From Mycobacterium sp. 1423905.2 (GTDB lineage: Bacteria > Actinomycetota > Actinomycetes > Mycobacteriales > Mycobacteriaceae): a stretch of DNA of 34,901 nt. The notes under the pieces were generated by a model. The model was not told where the DNA came from. It saw only the letters and a program-made list of their open reading frames with translations, and did no database searches. The stretch spans positions 1 to 34,901 of the forward strand of contig NZ_LZLE01000267.1 in NCBI RefSeq assembly GCF_001673155.1. Reading direction: 5' to 3'. Of this stretch, positions 23,014 to 32,929 are shown piece after piece; the first letter of the stretch is position 1; each line of letters begins with the position of its first letter. The position numbers were made by a program, and so were the translations under genes.

Positions 23014-24759
23014 GCCGAGCGGCTTGGTGGTGTCATCCAGCAGCGGCCGCAGCCGCTCGGTCTTCTCGCGCGTCCAGCCCGGCGGCGAGAGTACGGCGGC
23101 CCAGCCGTCGGCAACGTCGGCGACGTAGTGGTGTCCGTGGCCGGGCGGCACGTCCACGGCCACGGCCATGTCTGCCGAGACCTGAAGGAAGGTCACCACC
23201 GGTATCCAATGTGTCTGCGGCAGAACGTCATAACCCCGCTTCTCACGTAACCAATCGGGTTCGCTGAACAGCAGGTCCGGCGTCCACCACGCGATCGGGT
23301 CGGAGGCGTGCTGCAGGTACACCACCCGCGGGGTGGCCCACGCGGCGCCGCCCCGGTCCAAATCCTCTGGGCGGGCGACGAATCGGACGTTACGGCCGTC
23401 GTGGTAGATGGGCAGCCACTGGGGTGAGCCGGCGTCACGGGTGGAGGTGAGGTCGGTCCAGATGGTGTTGTTGAACGTCGGCCCGCTGAACAAGGCGCCG
23501 TCGGTGCGGGCCAGGACGTTGTTCAGGCTCATGAACGGCGCTTCCCCGCCGAACGATCCCAGGCTTTCCCCGAAGACGACGAGCTTGGGGCGCCTGAACT
23601 CTGGCATCTGGCGGACCAGCGCGTCGACCGCCTCGAAAAGCGCCTGACCGGCGTGGCGGGCATTTTCCTTGTCGACCAGGAACGACAACCAGCTCGGCAG
23701 AAACGAATACTGCATGCTCACGATCGCGGTGTTGCCGTTGTACATGTACTCCAGCGCTGAGGCTTCCGCCTCGTTGATCCAGCCGGTGCCGGTGGTGGTC
23801 GCCACCGCCACGACCGCCCGGTTCAACCCGCCGGTGCGCTGCAGTTCGCGCGCCGCCAGTTCGGCGGTGGCGGTGATGCTTTGCGCCGGGTCAAGTCCGG
23901 CGTAGGCGCGGATGGGCTGGGTGGCCGGGGCACCGTTGAATCGGGTGAGCTGGGCGACGCTGGGGCCACTTTCCACGAAGATACGGCCCTGGTGGCCCAA
24001 CGACTCCCAGGACACCAGGGACTGTGGGCCACCGGAGCGCAGCGGGGTCTTGGGTGGGGCGCTGTCGGGATCCATTTCTTCGTTGACCGACGCGAAGCTG
24101 CTGTTCATCGAGTGCATTGCGAACTTCAGCACCACTCCGTTGAGCACCGTGATCGTCAGTGTCACAAGGAGAATGAACACGATGGCCGCCGACACGCGGA
24201 ACGGCGCGATGCGGTCCACCTGGCGCACCAGAAACCTGAACAGCCAGCGAATGAATTGTCCGATCTCGACCAGGGTGAACAAAACGACGAACGACACGAC
24301 GGCGGCCAGCGGGTAGTCATACCACTTCAGATGTTCGACGCCCATCAGGTCGCGCACTTGGTCCTGCCAGAGGTGAAACCAGATCGCCATCAACACCTGG
24401 CCGACCACGCCCACCACGATCAGCGGCACCCAGACCCAGCGCGGCGGTGGGGGACTGGTGTTCTTCGAGCGCATGTAGCGCACCAGCCATACGGCGAATA
24501 CGCCCAGGCCGTAGCCGATGGCGCCGGAACACCCGCTGACCAGTCCTTGGTAGAGCGGACCGCGGGGCAACAGGGACGGTGTCAGCGACAGCCACACGAA
24601 GACGAGCGCGACCGCCGTGCCGAAAAACGTGTAATGCCGCACCCACCACGGGCTGCGGGCCCGCCGCTCCGCGATCGATAGGCCGGCGGTGCCTGCCGTT
24701 GCCGCAGAAGGGGATTCGCGGTCGGCCTGCAGGGCGGTCGCCGAAGCGGTCTCGCTCAT
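22993..24759 (-). CDS. Membrane-anchored alpha/beta hydrolase (Rv1069c-like)
   Basis: A 588-residue protein in two parts. The first 240 residues hold about five transmembrane segments, starting with [19 protein letters not shown]. The rest is an alpha/beta-hydrolase domain with the elbow [19 protein letters not shown] for the acid and PPGHGHHY near the end for the His. This matches the mycobacterial 'alpha/beta hydrolase family' formerly DUF2319, and the length equals Rv1069c. The active domain probably faces the outside. The start overlaps the echA8 stop by 4 bases, so it is the third gene of an echA9-echA8-Rv1069c operon. No substrate is known. H37Rv has two PE_PGRS genes next to it that are missing here. 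Confidence 0.9.
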   Translation of the reverse strand: MSETASATALQADRESPSAATAGTAGLSIAERRARSPWWVRHYTFFGTAVALVFVWLSLTPSLLPRGPLYQGLVSGCSGAIGYGLGVFAVWLVRYMRSKNTSPPPPRWVWVPLIVVGVVGQVLMAIWFHLWQDQVRDLMGVEHLKWYDYPLAAVVSFVVLFTLVEIGQFIRWLFRFLVRQVDRIAPFRVSAAIVFILLVTLTITVLNGVVLKFAMHSMNSSFASVNEEMDPDSAPPKTPLRSGGPQSLVSWESLGHQGRIFVESGPSVAQLTRFNGAPATQPIRAYAGLDPAQSITATAELAARELQRTGGLNRAVVAVATTTGTGWINEAEASALEYMYNGNTAIVSMQYSFLPSWLSFLVDKENARHAGQALFEAVDALVRQMPEFRRPKLVVFGESLGSFGGEAPFMSLNNVLARTDGALFSGPTFNNTIWTDLTSTRDAGSPQWLPIYHDGRNVRFVARPEDLDRGGAAWATPRVVYLQHASDPIAWWTPDLLFSEPDWLREKRGYDVLPQTHWIPVVTFLQVSADMAVAVDVPPGHGHHYVADVADGWAAVLSPPGWTREKTERLRPLLDDTTKPLGSPGDSG

Positions 24760-25529
24760 CGGTGGGTGAAGTTAGGTGGACGTTTCTCGACGAACGCCGC
24801 CATCCCTTCGGATTGGTCGTCGGTCGCGAAAGTCGAATGGAACAGGCGGCGTTCGTAGAGCAGACCTTCGGTCAAGGTCGACTCGAACGCCCGATTGACG
24901 GCTTCCTTGGCCATCCGCGCCGCCGAGCGCGACATCTGCGAGATGGTGGTGGCGACCGCTTTGGCCTCGGTGAGCAGGTCGTCGGCCGGCACCACCCGCG
25001 ACACCAGGCCGCTTCGTTCTGCTTCGGCGGCGTCGATGGTGCGCCCGGTCAGGATCAGGTCCATGGCCTTGGCCTTGCCGATGGCTCGGGTCAGGCGCTG
25101 CGAGCCGCCCATGCCCGGCAGTACGCCCAATTTGATTTCCGGCTGGCCGAATTTGGCGGTGTCGGCGGCGATGATCAGGTCACACATCATCGCCAACTCG
25201 CAACCGCCGCCCAGCGCGTATCCGGCCACCGCGGCGATGGTCGGGGTGCGCACCGCGGCCAGCTTGCCCCAGGCGCCGAAGAAGTCGGCACCGAAGGCGT
25301 CGGCGAACGTCAACGCGGACATCTCCTTGATGTCGGCACCGGCCGCGAACGCCTTCTCCGAGCCGGTCAGGACGATCGCACCAATGTCGCTGTCGTCGTC
25401 CAATTCCGCTGCGGCGGTAGTTACTTCAGCCATGACCTGACTGTTGAGCGCGTTCAGCGCCTTGGGCCGGTTCAAGGTGATGATGCCGACCCGCTCGTCG
25501 CGCTCGACAAGGATGGTTTCGTAACTCAT
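24756..25529 (-). CDS. echA8: Enoyl-CoA hydratase EchA8
   Basis: A 257-residue crotonase that hydrates trans-2-enoyl-CoA in beta-oxidation. Both catalytic glutamates are present: E111 in [11 protein letters not shown] and E131 in [16 protein letters not shown]. The oxyanion loop is [11 protein letters not shown] (60-70), also typical. Length and sequence fit M. tuberculosis EchA8 (Rv1070c), which is also known as a binder of mycolate precursors and an inhibitor target. It follows echA9 after 13 bases and overlaps the next gene. All motifs are intact, so it should be active. Confidence 0.95.
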   Translation of the reverse strand: MSYETILVERDERVGIITLNRPKALNALNSQVMAEVTTAAAELDDDSDIGAIVLTGSEKAFAAGADIKEMSALTFADAFGADFFGAWGKLAAVRTPTIAAVAGYALGGGCELAMMCDLIIAADTAKFGQPEIKLGVLPGMGGSQRLTRAIGKAKAMDLILTGRTIDAAEAERSGLVSRVVPADDLLTEAKAVATTISQMSRSAARMAKEAVNRAFESTLTEGLLYERRLFHSTFATDDQSEGMAAFVEKRPPNFTHR

Positions 25530-25542
25530 GGCCTGCCTTCCC

Positions 25543-26592
25543 CTAGAACGTCAGGTCGTCATCGACCGGCGCGAAGTACTCCGCGACGTCGGCCACGGTG
25601 ACCTGGGTCAGTGCCGCCGGCTTCCACTTGGGCTTGCGATCTTTGTCGATGAGCTGCGCCCGGATTCCTTCGACCAGGTCGTGGGAGCGCAGCGAGGCCG
25701 ACGACACCCGATAGTCCTGCACCAGAACATCTTCCAGCGATTGCATCTCGGCTGCGCGGCGCACCGCCTCGAACGTCACCGACACGGCGATGGGTGAGCG
25801 GGTGGCGATCAGATTGGCCGCATCATTGGCCGCTTGCTCGTCGTGTCCGCGCATTGCGGCAATGACGTCGATCACCGTCTCACCCGAGTAGCACTCGTCG
25901 ATCCATTCCCGTTGCGTCGCAAGCTCGCTCGGCGGCGGTTCGACGGCGTGGTGGGCCAGCGCGCCTTCCACGCCGTCGGAGGCGATGGCCGCGGCGAACG
26001 CATCGAGGTCACTGTGCGGCACATAGTGGTCGGCGAAGCCCAGGGCGATCGCGTCGGCTCCGGAAAACGGGGCACCGGTCAACGCGGCATGCAAGCCCAG
26101 CTTGCCGGGTGACCGCGAGAGTAGGTAGACCCCGCCGACATCCGGGATGAAACCGATGCCCACCTCGGGCATGGCGATCTTGGAGGTGTCGGTGACCACG
26201 CGGGTGTTCGCGTGCGCGCTCACCCCGACACCGCCGCCCATCACGATGCCGTCCATCAGCGCCACATACGGTTTGGGGAACCGGCCGATGAGGCCGTTGA
26301 GCAGATATTCGTCGCGCCAGAACCGACGCGCCTCGACCCCGTCCTTGCGGGCGCTGTGGTAGACCGCCACCACGTCACCGCCCGCGCACAATCCGCGGTC
26401 CCCAGCGCCGGAGAGCACCACCGCGCGTATCGCGTCGTCGCGCTCCCAACGGATCAGCACGGTGCTCAACGTGTCGACCATGTTCTGGTTCAGGGAGTTG
26501 ATCGCCTTGGGACGGTTGAGCGTCACATAGCCGACGTCTCCGTCCACGCGGGTCAGGATCTCGTCGGATTCCCCAGTCACCGCTTCAGTCAC
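25543..26592 (-). CDS. echA9: 3-hydroxyisobutyryl-CoA hydrolase-type crotonase EchA9
   Basis: A 349-residue crotonase-fold protein of the 3-hydroxyisobutyryl-CoA hydrolase (ECH_2) subfamily, about 90 residues longer than a hydratase. The catalytic-type residues E143 and D151 in [13 protein letters not shown] have the same spacing of 8 as Glu/Asp in human HIBCH. The CoA-binding loop is [14 protein letters not shown] (68-81), and [12 protein letters not shown] is a subfamily hallmark. It should cleave the thioester in valine catabolism. M. tuberculosis annotates this gene only as echA9 (Rv1071c). First gene of the minus-strand operon, with promoter in the 238-base gap before the divergent YccA-like gene. 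Confidence 0.93.
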   Translation of the reverse strand: MTEAVTGESDEILTRVDGDVGYVTLNRPKAINSLNQNMVDTLSTVLIRWERDDAIRAVVLSGAGDRGLCAGGDVVAVYHSARKDGVEARRFWRDEYLLNGLIGRFPKPYVALMDGIVMGGGVGVSAHANTRVVTDTSKIAMPEVGIGFIPDVGGVYLLSRSPGKLGLHAALTGAPFSGADAIALGFADHYVPHSDLDAFAAAIASDGVEGALAHHAVEPPPSELATQREWIDECYSGETVIDVIAAMRGHDEQAANDAANLIATRSPIAVSVTFEAVRRAAEMQSLEDVLVQDYRVSSASLRSHDLVEGIRAQLIDKDRKPKWKPAALTQVTVADVAEYFAPVDDDLTF

Positions 26593-26830
26593 GCACTAGC
26601 TCCCCTCGCCGGAATCCGTCGTCAAGCTGGCCATGAGTTTGACCTGCAATCTAAATCGTGACTCGCTCTGTGGTACCCGCGGGGCTAAGGTTTATCGTGA
26701 TCCAGACGACGGTATAAGACTTCTGAGATGCCCGGAGACCCCAGCTTGTTCGGGAACCATAGGCGGGCGGCTGATCGTTGAGTAGTTAGTTCGCACACCT
26801 CGAACCACATTCCCAAGAGAGGATCCGACG

Positions 26831-27661
26831 GTGCGGGAGACAAGCAACCCGGTATTCCGGTCACTGCCTAAGCAGCAGGGCGGATATGCCCAATTCGGCG
26901 CTGGACCAGCCCAAATGCAGGGCTACAACCCCTACGCCCCCTACCAGGAGGCCAAGGCCTCCCGGCCACTGACCATCGACGACGTCGTCACCAAGACCGG
27001 CGTGACGCTGGCCGCGTTGACGGCAACCGCGGTCGTGTCCTACTTCCTGGTCGCGCAGAACATCGGCCTGGCCATGCCGCTGACCCTGGTCGGCGCGCTG
27101 GGCGGCCTGGTGCTGGTGCTGATCGCCACGTTCGGCCGCAAGCAGGACAACCCGGCGATCGTGCTGAGCTACGCCGCCCTGGAAGGGCTGTTCCTCGGTG
27201 CGGTGTCCTTCGTGTTGGCCAACTTCACGGTGGGCTCGGCGAACGCGGGCGCACTGATCGGCGAGGCCGTCCTGGGCACGCTGGGCGTGTTCTTCGGCAT
27301 GCTGGTCGTCTACAAGACCGGAGCCATCCGCGTCACCCCGCGGTTCACCCGCATGCTGGTGGCCGCCATGTTCGGCGTGCTGGTGCTGATGCTTGGCAAC
27401 TTCGTGCTGGCCATGTTCCACGTCGGCGGCGGTGAGGGCCTCGGCCTGCGCAGCCCCGGCCCGCTGGGCATCATCTTCTCGCTGGTCTGCATCGGGATCG
27501 CCGCGTTCAGCTTCCTGATCGACTTCGACGCAGCCGACCAGATGATTCGCGCGGGCGCACCGGAGAAGGCGGCATGGGGCATCGCGCTGGGCCTGACCGT
27601 CACGCTGGTCTGGCTCTACCTCGAGATCCTGCGGCTGCTCAGCTACCTGCAGAACGACTAG
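26831..27661 (+). CDS. Bax inhibitor-1/YccA family membrane protein (Rv1072-like)
   Basis: A 276-residue protein with a hydrophilic start (about 55 residues, rich in Gln, Tyr and Pro) followed by seven hydrophobic helices. Family features are the early TLAALTATAVVSYFLV helix, the AIVLSYAALEGLFLGAVS block and the closing helix FSFLIDFDAADQM. Bacterial members are pH- and Ca-related leak channels or protease regulators, and the role here is unknown. It starts with GTG behind GAGAGGA. A strong terminator follows. Length matches Rv1072 as recalled (278). Confidence 0.92.
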   Translation: MRETSNPVFRSLPKQQGGYAQFGAGPAQMQGYNPYAPYQEAKASRPLTIDDVVTKTGVTLAALTATAVVSYFLVAQNIGLAMPLTLVGALGGLVLVLIATFGRKQDNPAIVLSYAALEGLFLGAVSFVLANFTVGSANAGALIGEAVLGTLGVFFGMLVVYKTGAIRVTPRFTRMLVAAMFGVLVLMLGNFVLAMFHVGGGEGLGLRSPGPLGIIFSLVCIGIAAFSFLIDFDAADQMIRAGAPEKAAWGIALGLTVTLVWLYLEILRLLSYLQND

Positions 27662-27678
27662 CGCCACTCCTGACGGGC

Positions 27679-27717
27679 AAAGCCGGCACGCTGTTCAGCG
27701 TGCCGGCTTTCCTTTAT
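27679..27717 (+). terminator. Intrinsic terminator after the YccA-like gene
   Basis: A perfect 13-bp stem, AAAGCCGGCACGC (27679-27691) with 27698-27710, and a 6-nt loop, followed by CCTTTAT. It lies 18 bases past the stop codon. Confidence 0.85.
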
Positions 27718-27742
27718 GCCCCACTTATGCCCTATTCCGCGT

Positions 27743-27819
27743 CGAGTGTGCGTTGAGGGCGGCCCGCAGCGGCGTGTCGTCGCCCTAGGCGCTCACTGAG
27801 AGCCCATAGCGCACAGTCG
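27743..27819. repeat. 77-bp element with terminal inverted repeats (copy 2)
   Basis: CGAGTGTGCGTTGAGGGC (27743-27760) faces an inverted, 14-of-18 copy at 27802-27819 (reverse complement CGACTGTGCGCTATGGGC), with 41 bases between. It matches the arrangement at 10145-10220. It lies just before the end of fadA3, between two convergent genes. Confidence 0.6.
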
Positions 27820-27835
27820 ACCCGCGGATCAGGCG

Positions 27836-29053
27836 TTAGCTGAGCCGCTCGACCACCATCGCCATGCCTTGGCCACCGCCGACGCACATGGTCTCCAAGC
27901 CGAACGTCTTGTCGTGGGTCTGCAGATTGTTGAGCAGCGTGGTCAGGATGCGGGCCCCGGTCATGCCAAACGGGTGACCCAGCGCGATCGCGCCACCGGA
28001 GACGTTCAGCTTGTCCTCGTCGATGCCCAGCTCGCGTGCCGAACCCAGCACCTGCACCGCGAACGCCTCGTTGATCTCGAACAGGTCGATGTCGCCGACC
28101 GACATGCCGGCGCGGGCCAGCGCCTTCTTGGTGGCTTCGATGGGCCCCAGACCCATGATCTCCGGAGACAGGCCGCTGACCCCGGTGGACACGATGCGGG
28201 CCAGCGGCGTCAGGCCCAGCTCCTTGGCTTTGGTGTCGCTGGTGACGATTACCGCGGCGGCGCCGTCGTTGAGCGGGCAGGCGTTGCCCGCGGTCACCGT
28301 CCCGTTGGGGCGGAACACCGGCTTGAGGTCGGCGATCTTCTCGTAGGTGGTGCCGGCGCGCGGACCGTCGTCCTTGCTGACGGTGTTGCCGTCGGGCAGC
28401 GTGACCGGGGTGATCTCCCGCTCGAAGAAGCCGTTGTTGATCGCCTCTTCGGCCCGGTTCTGGCTGCGCACGCCCCAGTGGTCCTGGTCTTCGCGGCTGA
28501 TGCCGGTGAGCAGGGCGACGTTCTCGGCGGTCTGACCCATCGCGATGTAGACGTCGGGCAGGTTGCCGTCGGCGCGCGGGTCGTGCCATTCGTCTGCGCC
28601 GGTCGCCGCGGAAGTCGAGCGTTCCTGCGCCTCGTCGAACACCTGATTCTTGGTGTCCGGCCACGAGTCGGAGGTGCCCTTCCCGAACCGCGACACCGTC
28701 TCCACACCCGCGGAGATGAACGCGTCGCCTTCCCCCGCCTTGATCGCGTGGAAGGCCATCCGGGTGGTCTGCAGCGACGACGAGCAGTACCGGTTGACGG
28801 TGGTGCCGGGCAGGAAGTCGTAGCCGAGTTCGACGGCGACCACGCGGGCCAGGTTGAAGCCGGATTCACCACCCGGCTGGCCGCAGCCCAGGATCAGGTC
28901 GTCGATCTGATGCGGGTTCAGCGCGGGCACCTTGTCCAGCGCGGCCCGCACCATCTGAGCGGCCAGATCGTCGGGCCGCATGTTCACCAGCGACCCCTTC
29001 ATGGCGCGGCCGATCGGTGAGCGGGCAGTCGAGACGATGACGGCTTCGGGCAT
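27836..29053 (-). CDS. fadA3: Acetyl-CoA acetyltransferase (thiolase) FadA3
   Basis: A 405-residue thiolase that catalyses the last step of beta-oxidation. The nucleophilic Cys is C90 in NRYCSSSLQ, the His is H360 in GHPFGMTGAR, and the proton-donating Cys is C390 in CVGGGQGMAM. The order and spacing are canonical for the degradative class. GGAGGAG lies 9 bases before the ATG. Position and length match Rv1074c. Downstream, on its 3' side, are the YccA-like gene and a repeat element. The H37Rv gene Rv1073 that should lie between is missing. Confidence 0.95.
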   Translation of the reverse strand: MPEAVIVSTARSPIGRAMKGSLVNMRPDDLAAQMVRAALDKVPALNPHQIDDLILGCGQPGGESGFNLARVVAVELGYDFLPGTTVNRYCSSSLQTTRMAFHAIKAGEGDAFISAGVETVSRFGKGTSDSWPDTKNQVFDEAQERSTSAATGADEWHDPRADGNLPDVYIAMGQTAENVALLTGISREDQDHWGVRSQNRAEEAINNGFFEREITPVTLPDGNTVSKDDGPRAGTTYEKIADLKPVFRPNGTVTAGNACPLNDGAAAVIVTSDTKAKELGLTPLARIVSTGVSGLSPEIMGLGPIEATKKALARAGMSVGDIDLFEINEAFAVQVLGSARELGIDEDKLNVSGGAIALGHPFGMTGARILTTLLNNLQTHDKTFGLETMCVGGGQGMAMVVERLS

Positions 29054-29137
29054 GACGGCTCCTCCATTGGGTGCGGGCTCGCCTCAGAACTGGATCACCG
29101 GGGCCCGGCGTGGACTAGACGCTGATAAATCTAGTCC

Positions 29138-30103
29138 TCACCCGCTGGCCGGTGCCTCGATGGGTGCGGGCATCGGACCGGCCGGGCGTCGCCACAGCCG
29201 CGGCACCACGATGCGGCGCGTGTGGGCGACGTCGAGAACCGTCGAGCTCGGCTGAGAAACGTTCTCCTGCATCGGGATACCGAGCTTCTCGCTCAGGGCG
29301 TCGCGCAGCGGGGGCAGCAACACCTCGGCCGCCAGCGCGTATGCCGCGGGTGAGGGATGGTACTGGTCGGCGGAGAACATCGCCTCGGGCATCGCCCGGA
29401 ACTTGGGCGCCAGCAGGTTCGCCATCGGTACCGGCAACCCACCGGCGGCCTTGACGGCGGCCGTCTGTGCTCGGGCGAGCTGCATGCCGCGAGTGTGCGC
29501 CAGCGACCGCAGCGGTTGTGGAATGGCGGTGATGACGCCCAGGTCCGGGCAGGTGCCCACCACCACCACCGCGCCGTGCGTACGCAGCCTGCGCACCACC
29601 GAGCCCAGCCGTTGCGCGGACGGCCCGATGCCGTTGAGCGCGGTGATGTCGTTGGCGCCGACCATGATCACCGCCGCGTCGGGCGGCGGCCCGGCCACGA
29701 ACATCGCATCGACTTGACCGACAAGACCTTTGGACGTGGCACCCACGATGGCCTTGGTGCTCAACCGGACCCGGATGCCGGCCAGCTCGGCAAGCCGGCG
29801 GGCCAGCAGCACGCCGGGCACTTCCTCGGCGCTCAGGCATCCGTACCCGGTGGCTGTCGAGTCGCCGAAGATCATCAGATGCAGATCGAACGGCATGCCG
29901 CGTAACCACCGCTGTACTGGGCCGCCGCCGGGGCGGTAGACGCCGTCGGCGCGGGGCGGAACGTCCCACGCTCTCGGGATGACGGTGCGCGTGTGCGTCG
30001 CCTGGCCCACCAGCAGGTTGCGTGCGCCCAGATAGGCCGTGCCCGTCGAGGCGAGTGCACCCGCTGTGGCCAGGGCGATCGTTGAACGCCGTGGCACGCG
30101 CAT
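29138..30103 (-). CDS. Secreted SGNH/GDSL-type esterase (Rv1075c-like)
   Basis: From the ATG at 30103 the protein has 321 residues. It has a basic start plus hydrophobic stretch (MRVPRRSTIALATAGALAS, probable signal or anchor). The SGNH blocks are GDS with S82, GAND with N151, and DxxH as D246 and H249 in DQYHPSP. M. tuberculosis Rv1075c has been shown to be a GDSL-type esterase, so the activity is likely. An in-frame ATG at 30181 would add 26 residues that spoil the signal peptide. It diverges from lipU with about 240 bases between. The tail (residues 290-321) is Pro/Ala-rich. Confidence 0.9.
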   Translation of the reverse strand: MRVPRRSTIALATAGALASTGTAYLGARNLLVGQATHTRTVIPRAWDVPPRADGVYRPGGGPVQRWLRGMPFDLHLMIFGDSTATGYGCLSAEEVPGVLLARRLAELAGIRVRLSTKAIVGATSKGLVGQVDAMFVAGPPPDAAVIMVGANDITALNGIGPSAQRLGSVVRRLRTHGAVVVVGTCPDLGVITAIPQPLRSLAHTRGMQLARAQTAAVKAAGGLPVPMANLLAPKFRAMPEAMFSADQYHPSPAAYALAAEVLLPPLRDALSEKLGIPMQENVSQPSSTVLDVAHTRRIVVPRLWRRPAGPMPAPIEAPASG

Positions 30104-30341
30104 GCTCACAAGAAACAGTTTAGGACGGTTGTTTTCATTTCGTGGGTAGCTGAAGAACAAAGGAGTTACGGTGTGGATCAAATGTGGTATCGAAACGGAT
30201 TCTTCGAACGTTGAAACGCAATAGGACTGTCAAGCTAAGTTCGCGAGGTTGGCTGAACACTTCGGTGTGACGGGTGAACTGAACGCTCAGCCACTTCGTC
30301 ACATGCTGTATCGGACTACAACGGCGTAGGAAGTGTTGAGC

Positions 30342-31409
30342 ATGACCGCACCCAGTAAGGTATCCGGCTCGCCCAGAGTTGCCATTCGTCCGCGCGACGC
30401 GCTGAAGGCTCGTAGACTCGAGACGCGCAGATTCGCCATCAGTGACGGCGCCCCAGTCGAGGTCGTCGAGTCTGGCCCGAGTGTCGCTGCGCGATTAGCC
30501 ACTTTGGCGTCACGGTTCACCATTCGGCCGGTTCTGTCGGTCGGCAGCTACGTTCCGCATCTGCCCTATCCGTGGGGCCTGATCGATCACGCCGCCAAAG
30601 TCCTGCTGCCCGCCACCAGCGGCGTGCGGGCCACGGTGAAGTTGTCACACGCGTCGGCCCAGCTGGTTCGCGCGGCGGGCGTGCTCCCCGCCGACGGCAC
30701 GCGAAGGGTGATCCTGTACTTGCACGGCGGTGCGTTCCTGACCTGCGGAGCAAACTCGCACGGCCGACTCGTCGAGTTGCTCTCAAAGTTTGCTGACGCA
30801 CCGGTTCTGGTGGTCAACTACCGGCTGATGCCCAAGCACTCGATCGGCATGGCCCTCGACGACTGCCACGACGGCTACCGCTGGCTGCGAGACGTCGGTT
30901 ACGACCCGGAGCAAATCGTGCTGGCCGGTGACTCCGCCGGCGGCTACCTGGCGTTGGCGCTGGCGCAGCGGCTGCAGGATTTGGGTGAGGAGCCGGCCGC
31001 GCTGGTGGCAATCTCACCGCTATTGCAGCTGGCAAAGGAAGACAAGCAGGCGCATCCCAACATAAAATGCGACGCCATGTTTTCCGCACGCGCGTTCGAC
31101 GCGCTCGGCGAATTAGTTGCCAGCGCCGCCGCGAAAAACACGGTGAACGGCGAACCGGAAAAGATTTACGAGCCGTTGGAACACATCCGGCCTGGGTTGC
31201 CTCGAACGCTGATCCACGTGTCCGGGTCCGAGGTTCTGTTGCACGACGCTCAGTTGGCCGCCCGCAAGCTGGCCGCAGCCGGTGTGCCGGCCGAGGTGCG
31301 GGTCTGGCCGGGGCAGGTGCACGACTTTCAGGTCGCCGCGCCGATGTTGCCCGAAGCCATCCGGTCCTTGCGTCAGATCGGTGAGTACGTCCGCGAGGCC
31401 ACCGGTTAG
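30342..31409 (+). CDS. lipU: Alpha/beta hydrolase esterase/lipase LipU
   Basis: A hormone-sensitive-lipase-type esterase of 355 residues from the ATG at 30342. The oxyanion motif is HGGA (from H128) and the nucleophile S198 lies in GDSAGG. The acid is probably in VSGSEVLLHDA and the His in PGQVHDFQVA. TAGGAAG sits about 8 bases before this ATG. A GTG at 30333 would add 3 residues. The protein is about 55 residues longer than the 297 I recall for Rv1076, because of an N-terminal extension before RFTIRPV. That extension (about 1-58) is basic and may be real or may reflect a different start call in H37Rv. Lies upstream of cbs. Confidence 0.88.
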   Translation: MTAPSKVSGSPRVAIRPRDALKARRLETRRFAISDGAPVEVVESGPSVAARLATLASRFTIRPVLSVGSYVPHLPYPWGLIDHAAKVLLPATSGVRATVKLSHASAQLVRAAGVLPADGTRRVILYLHGGAFLTCGANSHGRLVELLSKFADAPVLVVNYRLMPKHSIGMALDDCHDGYRWLRDVGYDPEQIVLAGDSAGGYLALALAQRLQDLGEEPAALVAISPLLQLAKEDKQAHPNIKCDAMFSARAFDALGELVASAAAKNTVNGEPEKIYEPLEHIRPGLPRTLIHVSGSEVLLHDAQLAARKLAAAGVPAEVRVWPGQVHDFQVAAPMLPEAIRSLRQIGEYVREATG

Positions 31410-31456
31410 GCACGAGCGGGTGTGCGGCGCTTGATATCGCCTGAGACGATGAACTC

Positions 31457-32851
31457 ATGCGGATCGCGCAGCACATCAGTGACCTCATCGGCGGCACGCC
31501 CCTGGTTCGGCTGACCTCCGTCGTACCCGACGGCGCCGGCATCGTCGCGGCGAAAGTCGAGTACCTCAACCCGGGCGGCAGCTCCAAGGACCGCATCGCC
31601 GAGCGGATGATCGAAGCCGCCGAAGCCAGCGGCCAACTCAGGCCCGGCGGCACCATCGTCGAGCCCACCTCCGGCAACACCGGCGTCGGACTGGCTCTGG
31701 TTGCCCAGCGGCGCGGCTACAAGTGCGTGTTCGTCTGCCCGGACAAGGTCAGCGAGGACAAACGAAACGTGTTGCGCGCCTACGGCGCCGAAGTCGTGGT
31801 GTGCCCTACAGCGGTGCCGCCCACCGACCCGGACAGCTACTACAGCGTGTCTGACCGGCTGGTCACCGAAATCGAGGGCGCCTGGAAACCCGACCAGTAC
31901 GCCAACCCGCAAGGACCGGCCAGCCACTACGCCAGCACCGGCCCGGAAATCTGGGCCGACACCGACGGCAAGGTCACCCACTTCGTCGCCGGCATCGGCA
32001 CCGGCGGCACCATCACCGGTGCCGGGCGCTACCTCAAAGAGGTCTCCAACGGGGCGGTGCGCATCATCGGTGCCGACCCCGAAGGCTCGGTGTACTCCGG
32101 CGGCACCGGCCGCCCCTACCTGGTCGAAGGGGTGGGGGAGGACTTCTGGCCGGCGGCCTACGACCCAGCGGTGCCCGACGAGATCATCGCGGTGTCCGAC
32201 TCCGACTCGTTCGAGATGACCCGGCGGCTGGCCCGCGAGGAGGCCATGCTGGTCGGCGGGTCGTGCGGAATGGCGGTGGTGGCCGCGATCAAGGTGGCCG
32301 AGGAGGCCGGGCCCGACGCGGTGGTCGTCGTGCTGCTACCCGACGGCGGGCGCGGCTACATGTCCAAGATCTTCAACGACGCGTGGATGTCGTCCTACGG
32401 ATTCCTGCGCACCCGGCTGGACGGCACCACCGAGCAGTCGACGGTGGGAGATGTGTTGCGCCGCAAGTCCGGAGCTCTGCCCGACCTGGTGCACACCCAT
32501 CCCGCCGAAACGGTGCGCGACGCCATCGGCATCCTGCGCGAGTACGGGGTGTCGCAGATGCCGGTCGTGGGCGCCGAGCCGCCGGTGATGGCCGGCGAGG
32601 TCGCCGGCAGCGTGTCGGAACGCGAGTTGCTCTCCGCGGTTTTCGAGGGTCGCGCCAAGCTGGCCGACGCGGTGTCCCAACACATGAGCCCGCCGCTGCC
32701 GATGATCGGTGCGGGGGAGTTGGTCAGTGCGGCCGGCAAGGCGTTGGCCGACTGGGACGCGTTGATGGTCGTCGAAGAAGGAAAACCGGTCGGCGTCATC
32801 ACGCGGTATGACTTGTTGGGCTTCCTGTCCGAGGCGCCGCGGCGCCGGTAG
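31457..32851 (+). CDS. cbs: Cystathionine beta-synthase
   Basis: A 464-residue PLP enzyme that joins serine and homocysteine into cystathionine. The PLP lysine is K44 in GGSSKDR. The serine/phosphate loop is TSGNTG (71-76), and GIGTGGTITG holds the PLP phosphate. C-terminal to the catalytic domain (about 1-320) are two CBS domains (about 340-460), which include HPAETVRDAIGILREYGVSQ and VGVITRYDLL. The length equals that of Rv1077. It is followed by pra and metB, so cbs and metB give a transsulfuration set. No heme-binding N-terminal extension is present, unlike the human enzyme. Confidence 0.96.
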   Translation: MRIAQHISDLIGGTPLVRLTSVVPDGAGIVAAKVEYLNPGGSSKDRIAERMIEAAEASGQLRPGGTIVEPTSGNTGVGLALVAQRRGYKCVFVCPDKVSEDKRNVLRAYGAEVVVCPTAVPPTDPDSYYSVSDRLVTEIEGAWKPDQYANPQGPASHYASTGPEIWADTDGKVTHFVAGIGTGGTITGAGRYLKEVSNGAVRIIGADPEGSVYSGGTGRPYLVEGVGEDFWPAAYDPAVPDEIIAVSDSDSFEMTRRLAREEAMLVGGSCGMAVVAAIKVAEEAGPDAVVVVLLPDGGRGYMSKIFNDAWMSSYGFLRTRLDGTTEQSTVGDVLRRKSGALPDLVHTHPAETVRDAIGILREYGVSQMPVVGAEPPVMAGEVAGSVSERELLSAVFEGRAKLADAVSQHMSPPLPMIGAGELVSAAGKALADWDALMVVEEGKPVGVITRYDLLGFLSEAPRRR

Positions 32852-32929
32852 CGGGACGGGTGACGCGGTTCGCGGCCTTCGGTACTGTAATGCGGCTTGG
32901 TTCAGCTAACCCTGATTGAAAGGTTGCTC

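Noticed and set aside
27869..29020. 383-codon plus-strand open frame opposite fadA3
   Set aside because: FadA3 has all thiolase catalytic residues, and this frame is its antisense shadow.
29481..29510. CGAGTGTGCG phrase inside the SGNH esterase gene as a third copy of the 76-bp element
   Set aside because: It lies in coding DNA, matches only about 10 bases and has no inverted partner at the right distance.
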